This document shows positions 1 to 11,981 of a stretch of 64,000 bases of DNA, in pieces. Origin of the DNA: Terfezia claveryi. Lineage: Eukaryota; Ascomycota; Pezizomycetes; Pezizales; Pezizaceae. The notes beneath the pieces were generated by a model. The model was not told the origin of the DNA. It saw only the letters and a list, made by a program, of their open reading frames with translations, and ran no database searches. Position 1 is the stretch's first letter. Every line of letters starts with the position of its first letter. The position numbers and the translations under genes were made by a program. The stretch is from contig WHUX01000012.1 of NCBI GenBank assembly GCA_015179025.1, positions 186,001-250,000 of the forward strand. The letters are read 5' to 3'.

Positions 1-1850
1 GTCAATATCGAAGAGTCGAAACATGTTCTCTGTGTCATAATATCCCATAAGCATACATTCCTTACTGTGTGACTCCAATTTTTTTCTTTTCTTATCTGGA
101 ATATGTGCATATACTCTGCATCCCCAGATACGGGTATGGCCGAGGTAAGGTTTGACACCATACAAAGCTTCATAAGGTGTCATTTTGAGGTTTAGCCCTT
201 TTGCTTTTGTAGGTGTCCGATTATCTAGGTACGTAGCACAGAGCACGGCCTGACCCCAGAAATCTAGTCGTAGATTTGCACAATTGAGCATAGCGGATGC
301 TGAGTGAATTATGATACGGTGATATACCTCTGCATCTCCGTTCATTTTGGAGCTATATGGTTGTGTTGTGACTTGTTGTATACCTTGATCTTTTAACCAT
401 AATTGGAATTCGGTATCCAACCACTCTCCGCCTCCATCAGTATGAAGACACTTGACTTTGCAATCAAATTGTCTCTCTACTTGGGCCTTCCATTCTCTAA
501 AGATTTTTGCTGCTTCTCCTTTTTCTTCAACAGGTATATCCATTTGTATCGGGACTTGCCACAAACCATGAGACAAGTATACTTGTGGCCCCAAAAATCA
601 GCAACATGCATAGGTCCACACAAATCTGCATAGATAATCTCCAAATTAGCTTTTGGAAACTTGCCCGGCATGCGTGAAATTTGACGTCGTTGATATGCTT
701 TGACACAGTCATCACAATTTAGCTTGTTTTTCCTAGGTTCCCCAAATTCAACGCCATCTGCAAGCTTAGGGACTAGGGATAGGTATTTTTTATTGATGTG
801 ACCTAGTCTTCGATGCCATGTATCTAGCTGTTGAGTATCCGTTCGATATTTTGTTGTATAGGAGTTTTGGATCGGTTTTGCAGTGAGGGGTTGAATTCTG
901 TCTGGGAATGACGTTATTTTTAGGATAAGTTGTTGAGGAGAGCATTCTTGTAGGTAGTAAACAAAATTCTCCCTATCTGCAACCGCCCAAAGAGCTCCCA
1001 GCTTAAATACATAACACTTGCCATTCTTCAATGAAAACTCCAAACCCTTTGCTTCCAGTTGTCCTATTGATATAAGATGAGTATTCGGAAGAAGGTCGGG
1101 GGAATACATCACATCCGAGATTAATATAGTTCCGCATTGTAATTGTAGGATAAGATCTCCTTTTGCAGTCGCATAAATAATCCCATTTGCTGTTTCGACT
1201 GGTGTTGATTTAATCGTTCGAGTATTCGTAAGGAGTTTAAGATTGCTGGTGTAGTGATTAGAGGCTCCTGAATCGAGCATCCACCGTTGTTTATGTTTTG
1301 CTAAATCAGTCGATTGCATCATACAACAGTGATTAATAACTCCTGTGACATTCTTTCCAATTGGAATACCTCGGACTGCCTTTGCCTGGTTCTTTTGTCT
1401 TCGTTGCTTATGTGTGTCTTCCTGTGATTCAGATGAGGATTCGCAGGAAGAAGAAGAAGAAGAGGATTCTTCAGGAGAAGAAGATTGTTTATCCTTTTTC
1501 TTCTTATGCATCTGTTTTGAGATTCTGTGGGTAGATCGTTGTTTGTGGTATGTCCTGATGTGTTTCTTCTGTGTATCGACCTTGTCACCGTTTCTGCCAA
1601 ATCTGCCTCTTTTTCCTCGACTCCGGTTTTGATATTGTGTAGGTCGTAGTTCAGGATGTTTTATCCAACAATCGGTGATGCCATGATTCGATAGTCCGCA
1701 ATGTTCGCATTTTTTCCGTGTTTCGTTCTGAGGATTCTTCGCCGCATATGCTACTGGGGCAGGTTGAAACGTAGGGGTAATGGTCTCTGCTGTTTTCTGT
1801 AGTTGGACCATAGCCGTTCGTTTTGTATCAGCTTCTCTTCTCTCATACAT
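1..1850 (-). pseudogene. Copia pol fragment: zinc knuckle, protease, integrase (frameshifted)
   Basis: From 1850 downward one frame encodes a CX2CX4HX4C zinc knuckle (CEHCGLSNHGITDC), a retroviral-type aspartic protease with the active-site motif LDSGASNH, and the GAG-pre-integrase motif DTWHRRLGHINKKYL with the integrase zinc-binding CDDC. The frame closes at 477, but integrase core sequence continues in another frame from about 530 to position 1. That stretch includes HTDGGGEW, MNGDAE and the downstream TPYEALYGVKPYLGHTRIWG block, so a one-base indel near 530 breaks the polyprotein. Reverse transcriptase is off-window. An acidic serine/glutamate-rich linker (about 1430-1490) follows the zinc knuckle. 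Confidence 0.88.
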
Positions 1851-2407
1851 GATTCCCTGATGTCTTTTATATCCAGCGGATTATTGTTGTTGTCCATGTT
1901 GGTAAGAGTAGTGACGAGAGTAGCATATTCTGGGAGAAGGTTTGCTAGAATTTGCCACTTTACTTTCTGATCACTAATATCTTCCCCCAGGTGTTTTAGG
2001 TCAGCTGCTGCGTTCGTGACCTGGTTGATAAATGATAGGACAGTTTGATCAGAACGCTGACTAAGGGAGTTGAACGTCATGGTTAGCTGGAAGATATTTG
2101 CTGAGGAGGAGGATTGAAATAAGCTCTCAAGAGTCTTCCAGGCTTCTCGTGCAGTCATATCGTCAGTCAAAGATGACTGAATTTCAAATTTACATCTGAA
2201 GTAAATCTCTGAAAACGCCCACTTATTAGCCTTTGCCCAGCTGATATTTGCATCTGGTGGTTGTTCATGATCGATGAGGTCGAGAAGACACATTCTCATG
2301 AGGAGGATCCTCATATTTTTTCTCCATATCCCATAGTTGGTATGGTCGAGCAGGTCAAAGACCAGAGTCTCTCGATGAAGGGACTTTGGGATATCTAGGT
2401 CTTCCAT
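1751..2407 (-). CDS. Copia Gag-like protein (UBN2-type)
   Basis: This is an open frame of 218 residues starting with ATG at 2407. It shows the Copia Gag/UBN2 features: an N-terminal stretch with NYGIWRKNMRILL, a central AREAWKTLESLF motif, and a helical second half ending in a basic region. In an intact Copia element this would run in frame into the zinc knuckle and protease. Here the gag frame overlaps the pol frame over 1751-1850 but differs by one frame, so a frameshift near 1840 separates them. This is either decay or, less likely, a programmed frameshift. The product would form virus-like particles if the element were active. Confidence 0.8.
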   Translation of the reverse strand: MEDLDIPKSLHRETLVFDLLDHTNYGIWRKNMRILLMRMCLLDLIDHEQPPDANISWAKANKWAFSEIYFRCKFEIQSSLTDDMTAREAWKTLESLFQSSSSANIFQLTMTFNSLSQRSDQTVLSFINQVTNAAADLKHLGEDISDQKVKWQILANLLPEYATLVTTLTNMDNNNNPLDIKDIRESCMREEKLIQNERLWSNYRKQQRPLPLRFNLPQ

Positions 2408-2475
2408 GATGGCTTTTGGAGGGGTTTTGTTGATTGGAAGAGGTTTTTTGGGTGTATCTGCGATGTAGATACAGA

Positions 2476-2488
2476 GGGCTTCATAACC
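2476..2488 (-). other. Putative primer-binding site, half-tRNA-iMet type
   Basis: On the element strand the sequence just inside the presumed LTR reads GGTTATGAAGCCC. This resembles the complement of the initiator-tRNA anticodon arm used by many Copia elements (GGTTATGAGCCC), with one extra base. It lies about 70 bp upstream of the gag ATG, where a primer-binding site is expected. Confidence 0.5.
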
Positions 2489-2691
2489 TGATAGAACGTC
2501 TTATTCCTTATCCTCATGATCCTTCTCCAAGATCATGTTCACGTATATCTACATCATGCCAAGCCCGCCAGCCTAGTCGGCTCTGCCATATACAGTACAT
2601 GTGCCGCTGCCATTGCTGTACATGTGGTACTAACAGTTGCGAGACTATAGTTAGTCTGGCTTTCACTAGCCCCTCATTAAGTATAGTCCCA
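2489..2691 (-). repeat. Probable 5' LTR of the Copia element (outer end uncertain)
   Basis: The inner end is placed by adjacency to the primer-binding site; read on the plus strand the LTR begins with TG at 2489. A CA end occurs at 2691, and others occur up to about 2731, so the length (about 200-240 bp) is provisional. The second LTR is outside the window, so repeat identity cannot be checked. Confidence 0.4.
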
Positions 2692-2759
2692 GCTGCTATT
2701 GTATATACACCTGGGTAAGCGTGTTAAGTCAACTACAAATTCTAAAACCTCGTGCAGCT

Positions 2760-4977
2760 ATGAAGTCAAATAACCCTAGGGAACTTCCGTACGCCAGAGG
2801 TAACAAAAGATCACGGTCACGGTCTAGGTCACCACCTCCATGGCGTCGCGACCGTGGCGACTGCCGCGCTAGGTCCCCTCTACGCCGACCCGATCGTGAT
2901 GAGGATCCAGAAACATCCGAAAGGCGAAAGCAGGAACGATTTGTTCGGGAACAAACTCGTATCAATGCACTCCAAGAGTCTGAACAGATGCGGGAGTGGG
3001 TGGCACAGGAGGATCACTTTGTGCTCAAGCAAGCTAAAAGGAAAGCGGAAATCCGGGTGAAGGAAGGAAGGGCGAAGCCAATCGATTGGCTGGCAGTAAA
3101 TTTGAGGGTTATTGACCCAGAACGGAACCCACTCGACGATGAAATTGCCGATGAGGACTTGGATGTGGTGGATCCAGAAGGATTACTGGAGGGACTCGAT
3201 GAAGGGAAGCTGGACGAATTAGAGAAGGATATTGATACATACATTGGACTGGAGAAGAATAAAAGCAATCAAGAGTTCTGGAATGTAAGTTATGCTGACT
3301 TTCGATATTACCTCAACAGATGCTGAAAATATAATATTTAGACCATGAAGGTTATATGCCGAGATAGACGAGAGCGCTCGAAGAATGCGTTGGCGCCGGA
3401 AGGCCGAGTTGTGAACTCCGTCGCCGCTGATATTGACCGTATACTTAGCATGAAATCTCTTGAAGACCTTGTTACCCTCGAGAAACAAATTGTGGCGAAG
3501 TTGGCTTCAAATGAACCGATTGATGTTGATTACTGGAATCAACTTTTGCGTAGTTTGAGGATTTGGAAGGCAAAGGCAAGCCTAAAGCAAGTATATGCAA
3601 GCGTTATCAAGAGTAGATTGGAGATCCTTCACAAGCAGCAACGAGAAGATGCAGAGACTGTCAAAAGGAAATTGGAAGCGGTCTTAGGTGTTGGGCCAAT
3701 CCCCGTAATAGAGGAGGGATCGAACGAAGAGACAGTGAACGCCTCAGTGGCACCTCGTGCACGCGAGCCGATTACATACAGCCGCGAGATGGATCCTGAG
3801 CCTTTGCTCAAAATACGATTTGAGGATCGTGCATTGGAAAATATGGATGAGAAGGACTTCCTGCGAAAAATCGTAAGTTATATTTTATATCATACGCAAA
3901 CTTTCACCTTGACCTGCCTAAATGGAAAGTACAATTACGTTGCTAGTTTTTATCCTTCACTACTGTCACTTTACTCTCATTTACCCCACAGAAGCACATA
4001 GCAGGATATCGTCATCGGTAATTATAGCTAACTGCTATGCAGACCACCGAGCGTCGTAAGGTCCTCAAGCTTGGATATGTCCCCATGAAACAGAAGGCAA
4101 CAGAGAAGCAGACATCGCGAAAGAGATGGCAATCAAAACAGAAGAATGATGTTACATCGAGCGCATCGCGTTTTGCTGCTGTATTTAACGATGATTTTTC
4201 CCAAGCCACGAAGGCTCTATATGAGAGAGAAGTCGCGCGAGGTGTTGGGGAAAATGAGGAGATATTTACCGGTGAAGAAGAAGTGTCCAACTCTACAAAA
4301 CCTGTATGGGCAGACAAATATCGCCCACGCAAGCCCCGGTACTTCAATCGGGTTCAGATGGGATACGAGTGGAACAAGTACAACCAAACACATTATGATC
4401 ATGATAACCCCCCACCTAAGGTCGTTCAAGGTTACAAATTCAATATATTCTACCCTGATCTCATTGACAAAACCAAAGCTCCAACCTACAGAATCGAAAG
4501 AGAAGGGGGTAGAAAAAGAGGACAATCGTTTGCACCAGCTGGGGAAGATGATACTTGCTTGATTCGCTTTATAGCAGGTCCACCATATGAGGATCTGGCA
4601 TTTCGGATTGTTGATAAGGAGTGGGATTATTCTGCAAAAAGGGAGCGCGGATTCAAGAGCTCATTTGACAAGGTAAGGAGTCTAGTTGGTTCCTCTAATC
4701 TCTTTGACTAGTTTGAGACATGGTCGCCATATTGCGAGATTGTATCCACCTAAACTGTCCATCTTCTTCGATCCATAATTCATGTTTTCTGTAGCCTGCT
4801 CTATTTATGCGGCGAACACTGTTCGTCGCATGTTGGAGGAAATAAATTACTGACCAGAGCAAACTGACAGGGGATTTTACAACTGCATTTTCAACTCAAA
4901 AAGGTTAGTAGACTTCTCAACGGCTTGGAGCGTGTACGAGGGGCTGACCTTTTGGATAGATTTACTACCGAAAATAA
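2760..4977 (+). CDS. cactin: Cactin family protein (spliceosome-associated)
   Basis: Exons are 2760-3284, 3342-3872, 4043-4672, 4871-4903 and 4960-4977, giving 578 residues with every junction at phase 0. Cactins associate with the spliceosome and are needed for accurate splicing in S. pombe (Cay1) and metazoans. The N-terminus is an Arg/Ser-rich domain (about residues 15-50). It is followed by the conserved NALQESEQM/WLAVNL region, the mid domain (DIDRILSMKSLEDL), and the cactin C-terminal domain with KPRYFNRVQMGYEW, YDHDNPPPKVVQGYKFNIFYP, FIAGPPYEDLAFRIV and GILQLHFQLKK. The last exon is only 18 nt and encodes IYYRK-stop, matching the YRR/YRK terminus of the family. Intron 2 (3873-4042) uses an acceptor preceded by GCTAAC; a nearer AG at 3991 would lead to a stop. 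A Copia LTR lies directly upstream. The call is firm; only the exact start is inferred. Confidence 0.93.
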
Positions 4978-7063
4978 CCCTGTGATCTAGCTGAGGAGAC
5001 ATGTGGTATCACCACAAACTTCTAGCTGCGATGGCAGTGGGTACGAGATCCTCTTGATTGAGAACAGCCCTTTACTATCTATGATATTTGTGGTGGCTGA
5101 ATCAAAGATCATTTTCATCCTGATTCCAATTCCTAGCGACCCTTTCCGTCTGGGTGCACAGACAGCGTCCTATAGTTTAGTCTGGTTCCCATAGTTCTGT
5201 TTCCATAGCATGTATTGTAGTTGATCCTGCCGGGCTACAGTCGACCCTAGCATGTTGTGTGTTTCCAACGCTGCATGTGTGATGAGGGAACAGTACAACA
5301 TTATGAACCCCCACCATCTGAGCATCCTAGCAAAGAGGCAATAGTATTGATAGTCTGGTCAGTAAAAACATGTACAAGTCCAGCCCGTGCCTTTCGCAGA
5401 AGAATCTAATTGTGTTCCCCTTACCCCCCGATGTGGTCAGTTGGTAGACTCTCATGGCAACTGAAGCGTATGTGCTGCCGCTACCATATTTATACTTCTG
5501 ACAGCATGATACTGCCAGTTCGTGCATTAGAGATAAAAGGGCACATGTCACAGCATGCGAGCATGTACCTTGCTCAACTGAATCTGAGACTTGTGGTACA
5601 CGCTGACCTTCGATAAAGTACTGAATTATGGAGCAACGCTTATTGCTAATGTTAATGTAGGCCCAAACTGTCTTGATAACATATTTACACCATTTCCATT
5701 TAAATAGACCTAGTTTTATTTTTATTTGTCAGTACGGGCTCTATATAACTTTGAAACTGCAGCTTGGCTGGCGGAGGTAACTGGGGTTCACTACAACCTG
5801 GACAGACCCTCACCTCTACAGTGTTCTTGGTTGTCCTCTTCTCATTTCTGCAGGATGCCATGCGTATAGATGCCTGCAAGTCTAGATAGCGGGCTCCAGG
5901 TAAGTGTGCTTTACCCCTACCACATGGGGTGGTGGTGCTGTTGCAGTTCATTGGGCTAGAGTTGAAATGTCTGACACCGTTTCACCAAATCTTGGATCAT
6001 ATGTATAACGGCGCTTGTACATAATTATGCTAATGCACATGCACAGTTTGTTTGAGATCAGGTATATTCTACTACAGTGAATGTTATCTTTATTGCAAGT
6101 TTGTCTCAGGCGTCCGCCTCGTCCCATGCGCTGTGTCTCCTTCTCGCGTTGATGGCCGTGAGCCGTCTGTGGGTATAAAAAAAAATAAAATAAAAATAAA
6201 ATAAAATGCCTTAAGCAGACTACTTGCGATGCTGACTCTTCATGCCGACACTTCATGTACTGCACATAATAAAAAGTAAGTAATTGCATCATTTTCTTCT
6301 CATGCGAGGAGTCTGTAGTTATTAAAGTTTTAACTGTGAGTGAGCCTAGAGATGCTATCCAGAGTAAGTCTTTCAATCGCAACCCTGATCTCAACTTCAA
6401 ATTAATTCTGATTCATATTATTCACAGCTTGATGTGATGCTTGTCTGGTTGGTTGTGATGCCTGCAGAATTGTACAAGTACCTGTAGCTAGGGCTCATAG
6501 GCTGGGTTGCACCTGGAACACCTACGGTAATACCTACTTCAAGTTAGTGCTACTGAATTAGGTAGTGCGCACTTAAACATAACGTCTCGAATTGCGATAT
6601 CAATTTCGCCCAGTCTGCATTCGCCCAGTCTGCATTCGCCCAGTTTGCACACCGACCACGAAAAAGTAAAGCCAGAGAACAGTAGTTGCTCTTCAGTTCA
6701 TCTCGAGTGTGATAAGTAGATCTTTCAAGTTTGTACGTGTGGAAAATCTGCAGTATCTAGCATAGGCCCTTAGGGTCTCGCGGTGTCTTGCTGCCCCTAT
6801 CATCTGCTAGGGCCGATCGGCTTCGGGACGTGACAGAGAGAACCCGAGAGCCATAGAATGATCTTAAGACTTGCCACAGGCCCCTTCAAAAGGTGTACAC
6901 CACCCCTCTTCTATACCCCTCAATGGAGATCAAGCACACGCTTGACTCACCCAGGCCTCTGCTCTTTTTCCCTCTACACCACTACCACATTGGCTTTACT
7001 TCTACCAGACTTCAACTACCTGCAATTGAGACGAACTCTTGTTCTACTAATCAAGAGGTCATA
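4978..7063 (+). other. Intergenic region, no gene seen
   Basis: About 2.1 kb between cactin and the forkhead gene. The open frames here, including a minus-strand one at 5948-6400, show no recognisable domain and have composition typical of chance frames. There is an A/T-rich AAATAA-type microsatellite around 6178-6208 and a short GC-box-like tandem repeat at 6606-6650. The 3' part presumably holds the forkhead promoter and 5' UTR. Confidence 0.6.
6606..6650 (+). repeat. 15-bp tandem repeat, three copies
   Basis: The unit TCGCCCAGTCTGCAT is repeated three times, with small changes at the end of the last copy. It lies about 0.4 kb upstream of the forkhead ATG, so it could be a promoter element array or simply a minisatellite. 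Confidence 0.8.
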
Positions 7064-8672
7064 ATGCTCAGTCAATACGATTCCAGAGAATCTCCCACAG
7101 TCAGCCCCATGAGTCTGATGGTGTTCCCGGCCCATGATTCATCTCCACCACCAGAGGACAGTAACGTACAGTACATGTATTCTAACACCGACTCCATATT
7201 TTATAGAGGCGATCAATGGGATGATTGTACCTTGACTCGGATGAGTATTATCAGCCCAATGCTTCCATGTGAAGATGCGTATGCTCAGTCTCCAGACCAC
7301 CACCATCCAATCTGGGAGACTTCAGTTGCAGCGAACGGACCGGACTTAACTTACTCTGAATCTCCCAAGCCAAAACCCGTGTTATATGGACACCAAACAA
7401 TCTCGAGAGGCAACACTCCGGCCTACATGACTTGTCCTCAACTTCGAAACAAAGACTATGACCAAGACGGGGGCACCGCCTCACATCCACATCCGTCCCC
7501 CTCTTACATAATGATTAAGGAAGAGCCGGCAGAAGGTTCAGCAGCATACCTCGATAGGGTATTGATTTCTCAATCCACATCCTCGAACTGTGACGAGGTA
7601 GACGAAATTTCTCATAGGTTTCACAGCGATGAACACAATACCCATCGTACTAATTCCCCTGTGCATTTCGAGGCGTCTAATCCCTGCAGCCCTGGCAAAG
7701 GCCTTCGCAAGGCTGGTATTTCGCCCCACGCAGGCAAAACTGCTGACGAGATCGACGTCGAAGATGAAGAGATACCGTATGCTCAACTCATATACAAAGC
7801 ACTTATGAGTGTTCCTTTGAGAAAAATGATATTGGGGGAAATTTATCAATACTTTCGAGAAAACATTCCACGTTTTTCCAAGATGCGAGGCAAAGGATGG
7901 CAGAATAGCATTCGTCATAATCTCTCTATGAATGGAGTTTGTCACCCTCTTCGGGTTTCTTTAGGTTATTGGGTTATACTAAGCAGGTTCTCAACAGGCG
8001 TTTAGAAAAGTCGAACGTCCCCTTGCACCTGATGGTTCTAAACAGAGGGGTTACTACTGGGTCCTAAGCCATGAGGCAGAGGAAGAAGGAGTCAAATCAA
8101 CCACTCGGTTTCGAAAGAATTCCTCTTCTAGTCGGAGAAACCCAGACGCTAGTTCTGAACATAAGGAGGATATCCCACTCTCCCATCGTCGAAAGAAAAC
8201 AAGAAGTGCAGCTGCATCCAAACCGAGTTCGAGAAAGTCAAGCAGAACCCCCACAGCGAAAAGCTCTCCAAGCAGGGCCCCATCACCTGCAGCTGAATTT
8301 GAAACCACTATACACGCATGTTCACAGGTGAAAGGAAATGATCCGTTGCCCGATATGCAGCCACATGGTGCCTCCATTATCGAAGATACTCTGCTACCAC
8401 ATGGGCCTAGTCCGCAGTTGGGTTTTAACAGTAGCCAAAACTTCGATCCTACTATCCATCCCGCTCTATATACCTCCATGTGGGATCTACAGTCTGCAAA
8501 CCACTATTACGCTGACAGCTATTCCTCGGGGCCGAATAGCTACGACGAAAATATCAACTCGATATTCAACGAGGAATTTGCTCTCCTCCGAAGAAGCCAG
8601 GCCCTCCAGCCTGTTCTCTCAAGCGGATACTCCAGCCCGTCCCAATGGCCAACACAATGGCCACTACGATAG
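7064..8672 (+). CDS. Forkhead-domain transcription factor
   Basis: Exons 7064-7936 and 7998-8672 give 515 residues. The forkhead/winged-helix DNA-binding domain spans about residues 237-318: IPYAQLIYKALMSVPLRKM, IYQYFRENIPRF, the recognition helix WQNSIRHNLSMNGAFRKV, and GYYWVLSHE. The 61-nt intron cuts the domain right after the recognition helix. Without splicing the frame would read through unrelated sequence and stop at 8005. The N-terminal 230 residues are Ser/Pro-rich, and the C-terminal part is basic and then Ser/Asn/Tyr-rich, as in fungal Fkh, Sep1 and Mei4-type factors; no FHA domain is seen. The domain order (central forkhead, no FHA) argues for a Sep1/Mei4-like rather than Fkh2-like protein, but I cannot assign an orthologue. 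An in-frame ATG at 6923 could add 47 residues; that stretch looks like 5' UTR. Confidence 0.92.
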
Positions 8673-11600
8673 AGGGCGAGGGTGGCATTTTAGTATGTCA
8701 GTGATTAGTACCCTCGAGCTCAATCTATCAGGCCTCTTAACCTGACACACCTTTTATATTACCAACATCTCCTCTACGCATGTTTCTGCTTTCTGGTATC
8801 AATAACCCTCAATTGTATGGTGTTTTGGCGTGGCGATCACGATGGTTTGGCTTAGTGTGGTACTCAGATATTCTAGCCCCTTGAGCAGTATAGGTGTGCA
8901 GAAAGCTGTTGATTTATGTTTTCTTTCCAGTGTTCAGCGCGGGAGCGGGCCACTGCGTGGCCCCAATTGGTCGGATACCGTTAAGCCCCTTAATAGGGTC
9001 GGATACTGATACTGCTGGGCTATTCTGACCTCATGATGCCCCTGCCCGCTATGTCTATACTTTGGTACATACTTCTGATATATGTAGGTAGTGGGAGGGA
9101 AAGGCCCAATATTCGGCTGGCCTGAGCTCTGCATGTTCAACTCTACCAGGCCCTGGTCTTCTAGGCGATAGATTCTTAGGTAGGCATTTGCAGTGTTTTG
9201 TGTTCTTGGATAAGGCATTTGGTTTTCACGGTTCAAGCACATACTTTATGTTCAATATGTTTTTTTTAGAACATCGCCTTACTAGTTAGGCTATAGGTAG
9301 CTCTAACAATATCAATGTTCTTGGTTACAATATGTTCCTTACCTATTGGGTGCCTGACCTTTGCACACTCTCGTATCGTTCTAGGTATATCTGCATGCTC
9401 AGTCAAATAGCCTACCAAGTGTGCCCCTATTGACACGTGGAGTTACATTTATCAGACTACGCTGTAACATGTCTGACTACTTCTCCATTGAGATGCATTG
9501 TCAATTACTGGCGCCTCCAACCTGGCTTGTACCTACTGCATCTTGGGCTGCACTTACACATCCTACGGGTGCAGAACAAAGAGGGGAACATATTACTCGC
9601 AGCTCAGATCGAATCCCCCTCTCCATTCTTTCTTTTTTGACCCTAGATGTCACTGTGCAGAGCAACATGTGGTTGCACCTGCGTAGTACTGTACTTTAAT
9701 GTACACACATCCCGCTGAAGGGTACATGCAGAACGCCAGCACTCAAGCCACGGCCATGGGCTAAAGCTGACAGCCCAACGAAAAGCAAACGAGAGAGGGA
9801 AGTCAGCAGAAAGGTGCAGGGGATTGGAGATTTCCACGCCAGTAAACGGTAGCCTACCTAGTTTGATTCAGTGATCTGATGACGCCGCGTTGCTACTAGC
9901 TCGGTACGCATGTAGATGTTTGATGCAGCCTTGCATAGGTGGGCCTATCCAATGTCTGTGACTGAGACCTTGAAATCCGTTGAACCATCTAGGCTTATTC
10001 CATCTCTTCAGTATGTAGTGCCACCTGACCACTGCTCTCCCCTGAGTGAACGCCACCTATTTCACAGTACTGACGTACATGCACCAGCGTCGATGGAATG
10101 CACCCACTGCATGAAGCCCAGCATCGAAGCCATTCTATTTGGATTCATGTTTATGCAAATATGCCACGTGAAACATTCCAGATTAGGTGGTGATCCTATG
10201 ATCTAATTCAAGACCTAGATGTGTAAAAGCAAGAAGCATGACGCACTGAAAGGCTAAAAGATGTCAGTCATGGGTCTCAGTATGTATCGTGGATTGTCTC
10301 GTTTGCTCTCCGGACTAGTTAAAACAGGAGAAGCCTCCGGCCCAATTGGATCCATGAATGCTGGTGGCAGAATTCTGCTTATACACCCCTATGCATTGAT
10401 AGTTACCTATGTAATCCCCTATGCACGATGGGCCCAGACGGAAGCCAGGGTGCCTGGATCGAAGATATAATTTCTTATCCTCTGGAAAGCTCGCTCATGA
10501 TTTAGGTGTGTGCAGAGACATATCCAACTCCAGCTATTAGTTGATTGGAATCCTCAAAAAAGCACGTATCCCCTGAAACACGCCTGCATGACAATCGGCT
10601 AGTGCGGTATCCGGTATATTAAAACAAGTGGCGGGACGGGCCGGGGGCATATATCTGGCAGACAAGTATATCACTAGCTTCAAGACTTACAGACCGCATT
10701 TTCTCCCAACGATAGCGGATATAACTGTAGTCGCGCCTTAGTAACGACCTGCACCGGGCTGACGAAAACAAAACATTTAAGAAGTATGTCGAATTAGCTA
10801 TTAACTGGGAAGCCTGGATCCTACATCGCTGCAATTAATTGTCAGACTGCATCTTGTGCACAGCTCAACATCAAATGTGACAGAGGAGCAGGTTGCAATT
10901 GAGCTTGAGGAATTGTATCGAGTCGAGCTTCACATCAGTGGAAAGTTTTGGCAGTATAGCATGGAAACATAGCATGGACCATGGTGAGGTTTTATGGTGA
11001 CTGCAATCAGAGTAGCGGATCTCGCCATCGTACTGAGGGTGAAGAACCCAGGCCAGGCTATGCGCCTGGATAGAATGCGAGGCCTGGCGGGATTTCATCA
11101 TTCTCTGTACATGCGATATATATACGCGTCTCTAAGACACATCGTGAGGCATTATGGTGCAAGCCCGGAGATCTCCGTTGACTGTGGAACATTCTCTTGT
11201 GTGCCTGGGCGAGATGTATCTGGTGGCCCCAGATCCAAACTTGTGAACCGCTGTGTTTCGAAGCATTTGGCCATATGAGCTCGGTAGTCTCACGGACCTG
11301 GTCGAAAAGCAATTTTGAGGTGTGGGGCTTGCCACATTATGTTAGCATATGTCAAAGGAAAAAGGGTGGACTAACCAGTCATCCTATCTCGACCTACGCG
11401 AGAGGATATTCTGAGGATTGAAGGGCAAAAAATCCCTGGAGCATTCATTGTATTTTCTTGAATACGACGTTGTTGACCTCTATACAACATATCATGAAAA
11501 AGCTTTAGCTGAAAAACTGTAGCTGAAATCTGATGTTCATCTGGTTTGGCTTATTGGTGTTGGGTATGAGAACAGCAGGCGTCACAGCTGACTGGGGGTT

Positions 11601-11981
11601 TGAAGTCAGAACGAACTTTGTTTGGATAGAGTTTAGTGTGTTTCAACATTGAGCGAACTTATTTTAAGAAAATAGATGTTGTAAATCCATCATGGCATGG
11701 GCCCCAAGACTGCTATGTACTTTGCGAATACTAAAATCATGAATTTATGCCAAAGCTATACTGATTTCCTCATTATTATAGAATGAATATACCTTGCAAG
11801 TCGTGCCCAGATGGTACAAGCTCACCAAATAAATAAAGCTCCCGAAACTTGATCAAAATATATAATCCAATGGGTATCCCACCATTAAAAGTGTACGCAT
11901 AGAGTGATACGAAGTGATACGTAAGTGGTGCCAATCAGCGCTTGGTGAATAGCAAGCGTCTATATCTACAGCCAGAGCATA
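8673..11981 (+). other. 3.3-kb intergenic region, no gene seen
   Basis: Only short overlapping frames without recognisable domains occur on either strand. No tRNA-like or rRNA-like sequence was recognised. The stretch separates the 3' ends of the forkhead gene (+) and NEJ1 (-). Confidence 0.55.

Larger units (their letters stand above)
1..2691 (-). mobile_element. Ty1/Copia LTR retrotransposon, 5' part, cut by the left window edge
   Basis: On the minus strand the order is LTR (right), primer-binding site, gag, zinc knuckle, aspartic protease, GAG-pre-integrase domain and integrase core, which is the Copia (Pseudoviridae) order with integrase before reverse transcriptase. Reverse transcriptase and RNase H would lie left of position 1. 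Gag and pol lie in different frames and the integrase has a further frameshift near 530, so this copy looks dead. It sits immediately upstream of cactin in the opposite orientation, with its presumed LTR ending within about 100 bp of the cactin ATG. The outer LTR boundary and the target-site duplication cannot be verified because the other end is off-window. Confidence 0.9.

Noticed and set aside
3992..4016. Alternative short exon in cactin after the AG at 3991
   Set aside because: It would require a 25-nt intron or run into a stop; the acceptor at 4042 with a GCTAAC branch gives the conserved protein.
5948..6400. 150-residue minus-strand open frame
   Set aside because: No start context, domain or codon-like pattern; it runs over an A/T microsatellite and is most likely a chance frame.
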